Positions 1 through 9,379 are shown, counted from the first letter of the stretch. The stretch: DNA of 64,000 nt from CAWGHZ01 sp963822575 (GCA_963822575.1 CAWGHZ010000006.1:310001-374000), one strand, 5' to 3'. Numbers and translations are program-made. Notes: generated by a model from the sequence alone, not told the origin.

Positions 1-543
1 GAGCGTCGCGGGCGGTGCCGGATAGAGCGACGTGCAATGCAGCAGCGTGATGTCGCCCGCCCCCGCCGCGCGCAGCGTGGCGACGGCGGCCTCGATCTCA
101 GCGAGCGTCGCCATGCCGGTCGAAAGGATGACCGGCAATCCGAGCGCGCCGAACCGGCGCAGCGCCGGCAGGTTGGTGATCTCGCCCGACGCGACCTTGA
201 TCCGGTCCATGCCCATCGCGACCAGCGCCTCGACCGCATCGACATCGAAGGCGGTGGCGAGGAAGCCGATCCGGTGGCGGCGGCATTCCTCGGCGAGCAT
301 CGCGAACGCGTCCCGTCCAAGCTCCAAGCCCGCCAGCAGCGCCGCCTGGTCGGACACGCCCGTGTTGGCCGATTGGTAGGATGCGGAGCGCGCCCCGCGC
401 GCCACCAGCCCGACGGCGGAAAACGCCTGGAACTTGACGATGTCCGCCCCGGCCGAGGCGGCCGCCGCGACCATTTCGCGCGCCCGTCCCGCGTCGCCGT
501 TATGGTTGACGCCGGCCTCGGCGATCACCAGTGGCGCGTTCAT
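1..543 (-). CDS. neuB: N-acetylneuraminate synthase family protein (NeuB/SpsE/LegI-type), partial
   Basis: The frame is open from an ATG at 543 to the window edge, so about 181 N-terminal residues are seen and the C-terminal part (including any SAF/antifreeze domain) lies outside. The family condenses phosphoenolpyruvate with a 6-carbon amino sugar to make a nonulosonic acid (sialic, legionaminic or pseudaminic). The start carries the family signature IAEAGVNHNGD, followed by a TIM-barrel pattern with VKFQAF, a DRIKVASGEI strand, the LSTGMA segment and LHCTSLYP. The ATG overlaps the stop of neuD by 3 nt (540-543), so it is the third gene of an aminotransferase-neuD-neuB operon. Which nonulosonate is made cannot be told from this half; the LegB/LegC-like neighbours favour a legionaminate-type sugar. 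Confidence 0.88.
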   Translation of the reverse strand, partial: MNAPLVIAEAGVNHNGDAGRAREMVAAAASAGADIVKFQAFSAVGLVARGARSASYQSANTGVSDQAALLAGLELGRDAFAMLAEECRRHRIGFLATAFDVDAVEALVAMGMDRIKVASGEITNLPALRRFGALGLPVILSTGMATLAEIEAAVATLRAAGAGDITLLHCTSLYPAPPATL

Positions 544-1106
544 GCGGGGTAGCGGCTTCCCGCCTCGACCAGCGTACTGTCCGGCACGGTCGCGCCTGGC
601 AGCACAACCGCGCCCGCGCCGATCATGCAGGACGCGCCCACGGTGCAGCCGCCAAGGACGATGGCGCCGGGCGCCACGTGGCTGCCATCGCCGACGACGC
701 TGTCGTGCTCGACGATCGCGCCGGTATTGACGATCACGGCGTCGCCTAGACACACCGCCGGCTGGACCACCGCGCGCGCCAGAACGATGCAGCCTGCACC
801 GACCGCCGCGCCGGCGCTGACGAAGGCCGCGGCATGAATGGCCGCGCGCGGCGTCCAGCCCCGGCCGGCGTAGCGCCGGAACAGATCGAGCCGGCGTGCC
901 AGACCGGACGGCGACACGGCCCCGATGCCGAGCACGAACGCGCCGGTCCCGCCGTCATCGGCCGCCGCATCCAACTCGATATGCGGCGCATCGAGCCAGT
1001 CGCACGGGCGCGGATCGACATAGGCGTCGACCGGCGCGCCCTGCGCGACAAGCGACTCGACAATGGCACGGGCATGGCCGCCGGCCCCGATCAGCACCAG
1101 CCTCAC
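540..1106 (-). CDS. neuD: NeuD/PglD-family sugar O/N-acetyltransferase
   Basis: This is a 188-residue acyltransferase of the sialic-acid O-acetyltransferase (NeuD/PglD) family, which acetylates an amino sugar or nonulosonic acid using acetyl-CoA. The N-terminus has the Rossmann-like PglD_N start LVLIGAGGHARAIVE; the C-terminal half (from about residue 95) is a left-handed beta-helix of hexapeptide repeats with a catalytic-type His in IVEHDSVVGDGSHVAPGA. I start it at GTG 1106, which overlaps the TGA of the upstream aminotransferase by 3 nt (GTGA); its own TGA overlaps the neuB ATG (ATGA). The tight overlaps show translational coupling. The exact acetylated substrate is unknown. Confidence 0.85.
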   Translation of the reverse strand: MRLVLIGAGGHARAIVESLVAQGAPVDAYVDPRPCDWLDAPHIELDAAADDGGTGAFVLGIGAVSPSGLARRLDLFRRYAGRGWTPRAAIHAAAFVSAGAAVGAGCIVLARAVVQPAVCLGDAVIVNTGAIVEHDSVVGDGSHVAPGAIVLGGCTVGASCMIGAGAVVLPGATVPDSTLVEAGSRYPA

Positions 1107-2227
1107 GCCGCCGCCCGGAGCCGCGTGCCACGCCAGGCGTCCAGCGCGGCGAGCACGCGTTCCTGGTCCGGGCCCGTCAGGTGCGTCGAGCAGGGCAGCG
1201 ATACGACCGTGCCGGACAGCGATGCGGCCACCCCGGTGCGGACCGAAGGATAGGCGGCATAGGGCGGCTGGGCGGACAAAGCCTCCCAGAAGGGCCGCGC
1301 TTCGATCTCCGCCGCGTCGAGATGCGCCACCAGCGAGGCCGCGTCGGCGGGGGTGGCAAGCCGCACCGAATAGAGCCAGCAACCGCTTTCGGCCCAGGCG
1401 CAGCGGGGCATCGGGCGCAAATCATGGCGCCCGGCGAGCGCAGCGTCGTATCGCGCGGCAATGGCGCGCTTGGCGGCGAGCAGCGCGTCGAGGCGGTCGA
1501 GCTGGGCGTGGCCCATTGCGGCGTTCAAGTTGGGCAGCCGCAGATTGAACCCGGCCTCGACGTAGCGGTACGCCACGCCATCGCGCGCCTGGGTGGACAG
1601 CGCTCGGGCGTGCGCGGCCCACCCGGCGTTGTCCGTTACGATCACACCGCCGCCACCCGCCGTCACCGTCTTGTTGCCGTTGAAGCTGAAGATCGCGGCG
1701 TCGCCCAAGCCGCCTGCCGGTTGGCCGCGGTAGCGCGCGCCGATGGCGCCCGCCGCGTCCTCGATGACCGCGACACCAGCGGCGCGGCACGCCGCCATGA
1801 TCGTGTCCAGGTCGGCGGGATGGCCCAGAACGTGGACGGCGATGGCGGCCTTGGGGCGATGCGTGGCCGCCGCGTCCGCGATCAATGCCGCATCGAGCGA
1901 CCAGCTTTCTTCGTTGACGTCCACAAAGATCGGGACTGCGCCGGCCAGGATCACGGCGTTGGCGGTCGCGGCGAAGGTGTAGTCCGGCACCAGAACCCGG
2001 TCGCCCGGCCCGACCCCGGCGACGCGCAACGCCAAATAGAGGGCCGCGCTACCATTGACGGTGGCGACACCCTGCTGGCGCCCGGCCAAGGCGGCGACCC
2101 GCTTCTCGAACGTCGCCACGTCGGGACCGGCGGACGACACCCAGCCGTCGGAGACGGCGCACGCCACGGCGGCGGCCTCGGCCGGCCCGAGATCGGGCGT
2201 CGCGAGCGGGATGCGCGGCCCGGTCAC
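1103..2227 (-). CDS. DegT/DnrJ/EryC1 (LegC-like) sugar aminotransferase
   Basis: A PLP-dependent aminotransferase of about 374 residues that would transfer an amino group to a 4-keto sugar nucleotide made by a LegB-type dehydratase. Visible family marks are the N-terminal IPLATPDLGPAE, GWVSSAGPDVATFE, the VNGSAALYLAL cofactor pocket, VIEDAAGAIGARY and the Schiff-base lysine in FSFNGNKTVTAGGGG. The WVSSAG pattern matches LegC-type enzymes. The start is uncertain: I chose GTG at 2227, just ahead of the first conserved strand; a GTG at 2317 would add 30 residues with no family similarity that I recognise. It heads the leftward operon with neuD and neuB. GlmS/PseC-like alternatives are possible, but the DegT fold is clear. 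Confidence 0.85.
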   Translation of the reverse strand: MTGPRIPLATPDLGPAEAAAVACAVSDGWVSSAGPDVATFEKRVAALAGRQQGVATVNGSAALYLALRVAGVGPGDRVLVPDYTFAATANAVILAGAVPIFVDVNEESWSLDAALIADAAATHRPKAAIAVHVLGHPADLDTIMAACRAAGVAVIEDAAGAIGARYRGQPAGGLGDAAIFSFNGNKTVTAGGGGVIVTDNAGWAAHARALSTQARDGVAYRYVEAGFNLRLPNLNAAMGHAQLDRLDALLAAKRAIAARYDAALAGRHDLRPMPRCAWAESGCWLYSVRLATPADAASLVAHLDAAEIEARPFWEALSAQPPYAAYPSVRTGVAASLSGTVVSLPCSTHLTGPDQERVLAALDAWRGTRLRAAA

Positions 2228-2525
2228 CGGGCGCGCTCGCGCGGGAAGATGGACGGGAATTCCAAGGTCATAGGATTGGCGGGCGCCGGGGGCGGCGCGA
2301 AGGGCTGATTCGACCACGCTACCGCAGTTCGGGTGAACCGGCGAAGGACCCCGGATTCGCCCGTTGCGGCTGAAAACGCTTGCTTTTGCCGCGCCGCCGG
2401 GCGGTAATGTTCATCAACTGAACGTGGGGGTCAAGCGCTTTGTTCAGATCACGAACACGGCCGGGAGCGCGGTGCGCGCGTCCCGTATGACGCATGGCTG
2501 GAGCGATTTCAAGGGCCGCCCCCCG

Positions 2526-3410
2526 ATGACCCGCTTCCCGGGCCAGCGCCTGTCGCCCTTGACCCTCGGCACCGTGCAGCTGGGCATGGCGTATGGCGTC
2601 GCCAACCCGCCCGGGATGCCCGATGCGGCCGCCGCCCGGGCGGTTCTGGATGCCGCGTGGAACGACGGGATTACCTGCTTCGATACAGCGCGGGCCTATG
2701 GCGAGGCCGAGGCGCGAATCGGCCACTGGCTCGACGGGCGCCCGGAGCGGCCGCTGATCGTGACGAAATTCCCGCCGATCGACGCCACGGCGGCGCTCGA
2801 CGGGCACTTGGCGGCCAGCCGGGCGGCGCTGCGGATCGAGTCGCCGGACGGCTGGCTGGCCCATCGGGCGAGCGACCTCGCCCGGCGAAGCGTGGCCGAC
2901 CGGTTGCGCGCCCTTGCCAAAGCGGGACGGATTGGCGGATTCGGCGTCTCGGCCTACACGCCGGACGACGTCCGGTCCGCACTTGCCGTTCCCGGCCTCG
3001 CGCTCGTACAGGCGCCGGTGAGCCTGTTCGACAGGCGGCTCGCCCGCGCGGGGCTGATCGAATGCTGCGCGGAGGCCGAGGTGGTCCTGTTCGCGCGCTC
3101 CGCCTTCCTGCAGGGCGCCCTGTTCCTCGACCCGGCGCGGCTCCCTGCGCACCTGGCCTCGCTGTCCCGCCCGCTTGCCAGGCTGCGCGCCATCGCGGCA
3201 GCGGCCGGTCTTACCCTTGCCGCCCTCGCCGTCGGCTACGTCCGCGCGCTGCCCGGCATCGCCTCCGTGGTGCTAGGGGCACTCGATCCGGACCAGCTTA
3301 GCGAAAGCATGGCCGCCGCCCCGCTCGATTCCGGCCTCGCTGCAGAGTTGGAGGTTGCGGTCGGCGACCTGCCGGAGGCGGTTCTCGACCCGCGCCGGTG
3401 GCCGGGCTAA
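2526..3410 (+). CDS. aldo/keto reductase family protein
   Basis: An NAD(P)H-dependent oxidoreductase of 294 residues with the (beta/alpha)8 aldo/keto reductase pattern. The start GTVQLGMAYG, DTARAYGEAEARIG (catalytic Asp and Tyr), IVTKFP (Lys) and the WLAHRASDL strand (His) give a full catalytic tetrad; the C-terminus has the SVVLGALDPDQL NADP-binding type segment. I chose ATG 2526 because the family fold begins a few residues later; upstream in-frame codons to 2364 look non-coding. It diverges from the leftward nonulosonate operon and precedes the dehydratase at 3437, so a role in deoxysugar metabolism is plausible but inferred only from position. Confidence 0.78.
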   Translation: MTRFPGQRLSPLTLGTVQLGMAYGVANPPGMPDAAAARAVLDAAWNDGITCFDTARAYGEAEARIGHWLDGRPERPLIVTKFPPIDATAALDGHLAASRAALRIESPDGWLAHRASDLARRSVADRLRALAKAGRIGGFGVSAYTPDDVRSALAVPGLALVQAPVSLFDRRLARAGLIECCAEAEVVLFARSAFLQGALFLDPARLPAHLASLSRPLARLRAIAAAAGLTLAALAVGYVRALPGIASVVLGALDPDQLSESMAAAPLDSGLAAELEVAVGDLPEAVLDPRRWPG

Positions 3411-3436
3411 ATACGGGCCGGATGGGCACGAGGGAC

Positions 3437-4451
3437 ATGGAATATCGTGGCCGCAAGGTCTTGGTGACGGGCACCGACGGCTTCATCGGTTCGCATTTGG
3501 CCGAGGCGCTCGCCGCCGCCGGCGCGAAGGTCACCGCGCTCGCGCTGTACAATTCGTTCGACAGCCACGGCTGGCTCGACACGCTGCCTGCCACGACGCG
3601 CGGCGCGATGCGGCTGGTGCGCGGCGACGTACGCGACCCGGCCTTCATGCTAGGCCTCGCCGACAGGCATGAGATCGTTTTCCACCTGGCGGCGCTGGTC
3701 GCCATCCCGCTATTCCTATGTCGCGCCGCGATCCTTTGTGGATACGAACGCGGGCGGGCACGCTCAACGTGCGCGACGGCGGCGCGGCGACGCAGGGGTT
3801 CGGCCGCGTGGTCCATCACCTCGACCAGCGAGGTTTACGGCACGGCGCGCGAGCGCCCGATCGTCGAGGACGATCCGCTGCAAGGCCAGTCGCCCTATGC
3901 GGCGAGCAAGATCGGCGCCGACAAGATGGGTCGAGGCGTACGCGCTGTCGTTCGACCTGCCGGTCGTCACGCTGCGCCCGTTCAACACATACGGCCCCCG
4001 CCAGAGCGAGCGCGCCGTGATCCCGACCGCGATTCGCCAGGCGCTCGATCCGGCCTGTCCGGCGATCCGGCTGGGCGACCTGACCCCGACGCGCGACTTC
4101 AATTACGTCGCCGACACTGCGGCGGCGTTCCTCGCGGCCGGCGCGTCCGACCGGCTAGACCCGGGCACTGCCTGCAATGCCGGCAGCGGGACCGCCGTCT
4201 CGATCGGCGAGGTCGTCGCGCTGGTGCGCGCGATCACCGGCGCGAACAAGCCGGTCGAGACAGAGCCTGCCCGCATTCGGCCTGCAAAATCCGAGGTCCG
4301 CGCCCTGATCGCCGACGCGAAGCGCTTCTCGTCCGCGACCGGTTGGCGGCCGGCGACGTCGCTGCGCAGCGGGCTGGCAACGACCGTTGCCTGGTGGCGC
4401 GACCGGATCGCCGCCGGCGCGGTGCGCCCCGGCGCCGACTACGCGACGTGA
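3437..4451 (+). pseudogene. LegB-like NAD-dependent nucleotide-sugar 4,6-dehydratase, broken by several frameshifts
   Basis: Pieces in three frames together cover a complete extended SDR of about 335 residues, closely similar to the intact gene at 8372-9379. Frame 1 (from ATG 3437) has VLVTGTDGFIGSHLAEAL and runs to about 3711; the reading then moves through the next two frames (SYVAPRSFVDTNAGG, then TLNV near 3760), returns to the first for SEVYGTARERP and SPYAASKIGADKM (active-site YxxxK), and after about 3930 ends in the second with FNTYGPRQSERAVIP to the TGA at 4451. Every shift is explained by an extra base (at about 3711, 3756, 3815 and 3930, possibly two more between 3770 and 3800). 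It is either a real pseudogene or a poorly resolved stretch of sequence. The downstream methyltransferase start almost touches its stop. Confidence 0.82.
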
Positions 4452-4456
4452 GCGCG

Positions 4457-5422
4457 ATGCCCGACGTGCACGCCGGACAGGAAAGCGTCCGCCAGTTCTA
4501 CCGCGCCGCGCCCTATCCCGATCTGGGCGCCAAGCCAAAGAACCCGGAAGGCTGGATCGCCGCCGTGCGCGACGTGCTGGGAGCCGGCCGGCTCGACGGA
4601 CCGATCGCCTATCTCGACGCGGGCTGCGGCACCGGCCATGTGATCGTCGGCGTCGCGATGCGCCATCCCGGCTGGACCTGCCACGGGATCGACCTCAGCG
4701 ACGTCTCGCTCGACATCGCCCGCCAACTTGCCGAGCGGCACGGCGCGAAGGTGGCGCTCCACCAGGGCAGCTACGCCGATCCTCTTCCTGTCGCCGGGCC
4801 GTTCGACATCATCAGCGCGTTCGGCACGGTGCACCATACGGCGGACCCGCCCACCGCGGTGCGCAACCTGCTGGGCTATCTCAAGGATGGCGGCGTGTTC
4901 GTCATGCATCTCTACGGCACGAACCTCGACCGCGGGAAATTCGAGATCCGCGAGGCGCTATACATACCCGAGCCCGATATCGCGAATGTCGGGCGCCGCT
5001 TCGCGCTCTACCGGGACCTGATGGCCAAGCGGCGCAAGGGATGGGGCGACCGGCTGCTCGATGCCTCGCCGCGCGTCGTTCTGCGCGGGCTGCGCGACGC
5101 GGTGCGTGACGCGCGGCGTCGGCGCCGCGAATCCTGGTCGCCCGCATGGTGGGAGCGGTACGATTCTCCGACCACGCCGTGGATCGATCATTTCTGCCAT
5201 CCGCTGGAGCGCACCGACAACGTGCGCGACGTGGAGGCGCTAGCGCGCGCGGCCGGTCTCGACGTCCTCGCGATGCTGCACCAGGGACGCGAGGACCTGT
5301 CGCACCTGCCGCGCAGCTGGGAGAACGCATATGCCCGGCTGGCCGAATGGGACACGCGCCGCCTGATGGAACTTCTGGACATCACCGCGTGGTCGGTCCT
5401 GCTGGTCGGGCGCAGGGAGTAG
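4457..5422 (+). CDS. class I SAM-dependent methyltransferase
   Basis: A 321-residue soluble methyltransferase. Motif I is AYLDAGCGTGHVIVG (residues about 45-60), followed by the acidic loop GIDLSDVSL, HQGSYADPLP and the FDIISAFGTVHHT post-I/II region, typical of methyltransferase domain 12/25 enzymes. The C-terminal 150 residues carry no motif I recognise and end near the next gene. ATG 4457 is used; GTG 4448, which overlaps the upstream stop, is an alternative. It sits between a LegB-like gene and a glycosyltransferase, so methylation of a glycan or glycan precursor is the likely role, but the substrate is unknown. Confidence 0.8.
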   Translation: MPDVHAGQESVRQFYRAAPYPDLGAKPKNPEGWIAAVRDVLGAGRLDGPIAYLDAGCGTGHVIVGVAMRHPGWTCHGIDLSDVSLDIARQLAERHGAKVALHQGSYADPLPVAGPFDIISAFGTVHHTADPPTAVRNLLGYLKDGGVFVMHLYGTNLDRGKFEIREALYIPEPDIANVGRRFALYRDLMAKRRKGWGDRLLDASPRVVLRGLRDAVRDARRRRRESWSPAWWERYDSPTTPWIDHFCHPLERTDNVRDVEALARAAGLDVLAMLHQGREDLSHLPRSWENAYARLAEWDTRRLMELLDITAWSVLLVGRRE

Positions 5423-5426
5423 CCGA

Positions 5427-6503
5427 GTGCCGGGGTCGCCCACGGAGATCGCCTTCGTCCTGCCCTCTTTCGCCGCAGGCGGGGCGGAGCGCGTGGCGAT
5501 CAATCTCGCCGCTTCGCTCGACCGGGAGCGATTTGCGCCGATGCTGATCGTGCTTTCGGCCGAGGGCGCATTGGCCGAAGCGGTGCCGCCCGGCTTGCCC
5601 GTCGTGGCGCTCGGCCGGCCGCGCCTGCGCCGCGCCCTACCCACGCTTCTCGCGACGCTGCGCCGGCGGCGGCCGTCGGTCGTCGTCTCGACGCTGGGCT
5701 ACGTGTCGCTCGGGCTGCTGGCGCTTCGGGCGGCGCTGCCGCGAGGCACGCGAATCGTCGTGCGCGAGGCGAACCTGCCGTCGCTCTCCCTGCCGAACGC
5801 GCCCTACCCCGCGGCCACACGCCTGAGCTACCGCCTGCTCTATCGTCGCGCGGATCTGGTTCTGTGCAGCTCGGCGCGCATGGCGGCGGAGTTCCGCGCG
5901 CGGTTCGCGGTGCCCGAGGCGCGGCTTCGCACGTTGCCCAACCCGGTGGACGAGCGGGCGATCCGCGCCGCTGCCGCCCAGCCGCTGCGCGCGCCGGGCG
6001 CCGGGCCGCGCTTCGTCGCCGCCGGGCGGCTGACGCGGCAGAAGGGCTTCGACCTCCTGATCGACTGGTTCCGCGACCTTCCGGGCGCGTCGTGCCTGAC
6101 CATCCTGGGCACAGGGCACGACGAGATCGCGCTGCGCCGCCAGGCGTCGAGCCTGGGCCTCGAAGATCGCGTGCGCTTCGCGGGCCAGGTGGCCAACCCG
6201 TGGGCGGCCATGGCCGGCGCCGATGCGTTCGTTCTGCCGTCGCGCTGGGAAGGGCTGCCGAACGTGGTGCTGGAGGCGCTGGCCAGCGGCACGCCCGTGA
6301 TCGCGACGCCCGAATCGGGCGGCATAGCCGAGATCGCGGAAGCTGCGCCACCGGGTGCGGTCACGGTGGCCGCGCCCGGTCCGCCGTTCGTCGCGGCGAT
6401 GCGAGCGGTCGCGCCCGCGCGGCCCGACCGGCTGCGGGAAAGCCTGCTGCCGGCCCGCTACCGGGTCGCGTCCGTCGCCGCAGCGCTTTGCCGAGCTGAT
6501 CGA
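5427..6503 (+). CDS. GT4-type glycosyltransferase (runs in frame into asnB)
   Basis: A GT-B glycosyltransferase of about 359 residues starting at GTG 5427 with AGGGAG-like spacing 5' of it. Marks are the N-terminal LPSFAAGGAERVAINLA, the acceptor-domain VREANLPSL, and the donor-domain AAGRLTRQKGFDLLI, FVLPSRWEGLPNVVLEALASG (shown here split as WEGLPN and EALASG around the conserved Glu) and PESGGIAEI. As written the frame has no stop and continues into the asparagine synthetase at 6504. Dropping one C near 6486 would instead end it at TGA 6523-6525, overlapping the asnB start by 22 nt, which is the more usual layout. It probably adds a sugar during surface-glycan assembly. Confidence 0.8.
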
Positions 6504-8384
6504 ATGTGCGGCCTCGCGGGGCTGATCGACTTCGCCGGGCTCGCGCGCGACGCCGTGGCGCCGCGGCTCGACGCGGCGCTCGAACGCCTCGCCCCGCGCG
6601 GACCGGACGGCGAGGGACGCTGGTTCGACGCCCGCGCGGCGCTGGGCCATCGGCGCCTTGCCATCGTGGACCTCAGCGACGCCGGCGCCCAGCCGATGGT
6701 GCGCAACGAGCGCGCCATCGTCTTCAACGGCATGATCTACAACTATCGCGCTCTGCGCGACGAGCTGCGCGCGGCCGGGCATGAATTCGCCTCGGACACG
6801 GATACCGAGGTGCTGCTGGCCGGCTGGGCGGAATGGGACGCGAAGCTGCTGCCGCGCCTCAACGGCATGTTCGCCTTCGCGCTGTGGGACGCGCCGAAGG
6901 CGGAGCTGGTCCTGGCGCGCGACCGGTTCGGCCAGAAGCCGATGTTCTATCGCCACGACGGCACGCGCATCGCTTTCGCGTCGCAGCTTCACGCGCTGCA
7001 ACGCCTGAGCGACAGCAGCGCGATCGACCCCGCGGCGCTGCGCCTCTACTTGGCGCTCCGCTATCTGCCGGAGCCGTGGTCGATCCTCGATGGTGTGGGG
7101 AAGCTGCCGCCGGGCCATATTGCGCGCTTCACTGGCACAGGGCCGAGCGTCACGCGCTGGTACGACCTGGCCGGCGCCCGTCCGGCGCGCGCGACAGATG
7201 CGGCGGCGGCGCGGGCGGGGCTGGTCGCCCGGTTCGACGCGGCGGTGGCCGACCGGCTGGTCGCCGACGTGCCAGTGGGCGCGTTCCTGTCCGGCGGGAT
7301 CGATTCGGCGCTGGTCGCGGCCAGCATGGTGCGCGCCTCACCCCAGGTGCGCACCTTCACCGTCGGGTTCGAGGGCGCGGCGGGGTATTACGAGGAACGG
7401 CCGGCGGCGCGCGCGATGGCGCGCCATCTGGGCACTGCGCACTGCGAGATCGCGGTCTCGGCCGCGGAGACCGCGCGCGTGCTCGACCGGGTGTTCGACG
7501 CGCTGGACGAGCCGTTCGCCGATTCCTCGGCGATCCCCGCCTGGATCCTGGCGCGCGAGACGCGCCGCCACGTGACCGTGGCGCTGTCGGGCGACGGCGC
7601 GGACGAGGCGTTCGGCGGCTACCGCAAGTACCAGGGCGAGCTGCTGGCCGCACGCTACCGGGCGCTGCCCGGGGCGATGCGCTGCGCGGCCGAGCGCTTC
7701 GTTGCCCTCTTGCCGGAGGGCAAGGGGAGCCGCCTGCTGGAGGCGTCGCGCCGCGCCCGACGGTTCCTCGCCCATGCCGGCGCCGACGCCGCCGGGCGCC
7801 AGGCGGCCTGGGCGCGGAACCTCACGGAAGCGGAGCTCGACGCGCTGCTGGTGGCGCCCGCGATGGGACCGACGGTCGAATCGCTGGTCGAGGAGCTGCG
7901 CGCGGCCGCGCAGGACGACGATCCGGTCAACGCGATGCTGGTGGCCGACATCGGGCTGGTCCTTCCCGGCGACATGCTGGTCAAGGCGGACCGCGCCACC
8001 ATGGCGCACGCGCTCGAGCTGCGCTGCCCGTTCCTCGACCACCGTGTGGTGGAATGGGCCGCAGCGATGCCCGGCCCGATGAAGCTGGCGCGCGGTCAGG
8101 GCAAGAAGATCCTGCGCGAGGCGTTCGCCGATCGGCTGCCTTCCGACGCGTTCCGCCGGCCCAAGCGCGGCTTCGAGATCCCGATCGCCGACTGGCTGAC
8201 CGGCCCGCTCGCCGAGCGCGTCCGGCAGGCGATCGACCCGGCGTTCCTGCGCGGCCAGGGGCTGTTCCGGCCCGAGCTTCCGGCGCGCTGGCTGGCCGAG
8301 CTGGAATCGGGGCGGCGCGACACCTCCTGGCAGCTCTGGACGCTGGTCGCCTTCCAGGCCTGGGCCGCGCGTCAGGTCAGGTAG
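6504..8384 (+). CDS. asnB: asparagine synthase (glutamine-hydrolysing)-type amidotransferase
   Basis: A 626-residue class II amidotransferase. It starts MCGLAGLIDF, where Cys2 is the N-terminal nucleophile of the glutaminase domain; RGPDGEGRW, HRRLAIVDLS and FNGMIYNYRALRDEL follow. The synthetase domain has the PPi-loop FLSGGIDSALVA, ALSGDGADEAFGGY and ELRCPFLDHRVVEWA. In polysaccharide clusters such enzymes amidate uronic acids or related sugars instead of making asparagine. ATG 6504 is required for a free N-terminal Cys; in the frame as given the gene is joined to the upstream glycosyltransferase, placing this Cys at residue 361. The 3' end overlaps the convergent LegB-like gene by 13 nt. 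Confidence 0.88.
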   Translation: MCGLAGLIDFAGLARDAVAPRLDAALERLAPRGPDGEGRWFDARAALGHRRLAIVDLSDAGAQPMVRNERAIVFNGMIYNYRALRDELRAAGHEFASDTDTEVLLAGWAEWDAKLLPRLNGMFAFALWDAPKAELVLARDRFGQKPMFYRHDGTRIAFASQLHALQRLSDSSAIDPAALRLYLALRYLPEPWSILDGVGKLPPGHIARFTGTGPSVTRWYDLAGARPARATDAAAARAGLVARFDAAVADRLVADVPVGAFLSGGIDSALVAASMVRASPQVRTFTVGFEGAAGYYEERPAARAMARHLGTAHCEIAVSAAETARVLDRVFDALDEPFADSSAIPAWILARETRRHVTVALSGDGADEAFGGYRKYQGELLAARYRALPGAMRCAAERFVALLPEGKGSRLLEASRRARRFLAHAGADAAGRQAAWARNLTEAELDALLVAPAMGPTVESLVEELRAAAQDDDPVNAMLVADIGLVLPGDMLVKADRATMAHALELRCPFLDHRVVEWAAAMPGPMKLARGQGKKILREAFADRLPSDAFRRPKRGFEIPIADWLTGPLAERVRQAIDPAFLRGQGLFRPELPARWLAELESGRRDTSWQLWTLVAFQAWAARQVR

Positions 8385-9379
8385 CCGGCGTCGCGCCGCA
8401 CGGCGCCCGTCCGCACCCGCTCGCGCCACCACGCGACGGTCCGCGCGAGCCCCTCCTCCAAACCGACCTGCGGCCGCCAGCCGGTCGCCGCCATGAAGCG
8501 GCGCGCGTCGGCCATCAGCTCTCGCACCTCCGACTTCGCCGGGCGCAGGCGCTCCGCCTCGCTCTCGACCGGCTTGTTGCACCCGGTCAGCTGGGCGAGG
8601 CGCGCCACGACGTCGCCGATCGACACCGCCTGGCCGCTGCCGCAATTGTAAACGACGCCGGGCTCCAGCTTCGGGGCGCCACCCGCCTGGAGGAACGCCG
8701 CCACCGTGTCGGAAATGAAGCTGAAATCGCGCCGCGGCGTCAGGTCGCCGACGCGGATCGCGCCGCATTTCGGGTCGAGCGCCTGGCGGATCACCGACGG
8801 AATGACCGCGCGCTCGCTCTGGCGCGGCCCGAACGTGTTGAACGGGCGCAACGTCACGACGGGCAGGTCGAAGGACCGGGCGAACAATTCGGCCATCATG
8901 TCAGCGCCGATCTTGCTGGCGGCGTAGGGAGACTGCGCCTGCAGCGGATGATCCTCGCCGATCGGCGTCCGCACCGCGGTTCCGTACACCTCGCTCGACG
9001 AGGTATGCACGAAGCGGTCTAGCCCGTGGCGGCGCACCGCCTCCAGCAGGTTCACGAGGCCCGTGACGTTGACGTCGACATAGGATTGCGGCGCGGTGTA
9101 GGAGTGCGGGATGGCGATCAGCGCGGCGAGGTGGAAGACCGTCTCCTGCCCGGCGACCAGCCGGTCGACGAACCCCGCGTCGCGCACGTCGCCGCGGGCG
9201 ACCTCGATGGCGTCGCGCACCGCGTCCGGAACCTCGTCCAGCCAGCCATTGCCGCCGAACGCGTTATAGAGGGCGAGCGCGGTGACCTTGGCACCGGCGG
9301 CAGCCAGCGCCTCGACCAGGTGCGAACCGATGAACCCGTCCGCGCCGGTGACCAGAACCCGCCTGCCGCGATAGTCCAA
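8372..9379 (-). CDS. LegB-like NAD-dependent nucleotide-sugar 4,6-dehydratase
   Basis: An intact 335-residue extended SDR: VLVTGADGFIGSHLVEAL (NAD loop), YNAFGGNGWLD, VFHLAALIAIPHSY, HTSSSEVYGT, SPYAASKIGAD (YxxxK) and FNTFGPRQSERAVIP, as in LegB enzymes that dehydrate UDP-GlcNAc at the start of legionaminate synthesis. The start is TTG 9379, supported by GGGGAG seven bases upstream and by the matching MEYRGRK start of the broken paralogue at 3437. It is convergent with asnB and read in the same direction as the aminotransferase-neuD-neuB operon 6 kb away. Having one intact and one broken copy in the same cluster suggests duplication or import of a second allele. Confidence 0.87.
   Translation of the reverse strand: MDYRGRRVLVTGADGFIGSHLVEALAAAGAKVTALALYNAFGGNGWLDEVPDAVRDAIEVARGDVRDAGFVDRLVAGQETVFHLAALIAIPHSYTAPQSYVDVNVTGLVNLLEAVRRHGLDRFVHTSSSEVYGTAVRTPIGEDHPLQAQSPYAASKIGADMMAELFARSFDLPVVTLRPFNTFGPRQSERAVIPSVIRQALDPKCGAIRVGDLTPRRDFSFISDTVAAFLQAGGAPKLEPGVVYNCGSGQAVSIGDVVARLAQLTGCNKPVESEAERLRPAKSEVRELMADARRFMAATGWRPQVGLEEGLARTVAWWRERVRTGAVRRDAGYLT

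Noticed and set aside
896..2308. A 470-codon plus-strand frame antisense to the aminotransferase and neuD
   Set aside because: Arg/His/Gly-rich shadow; the minus strand has overlapping genes with all family motifs.
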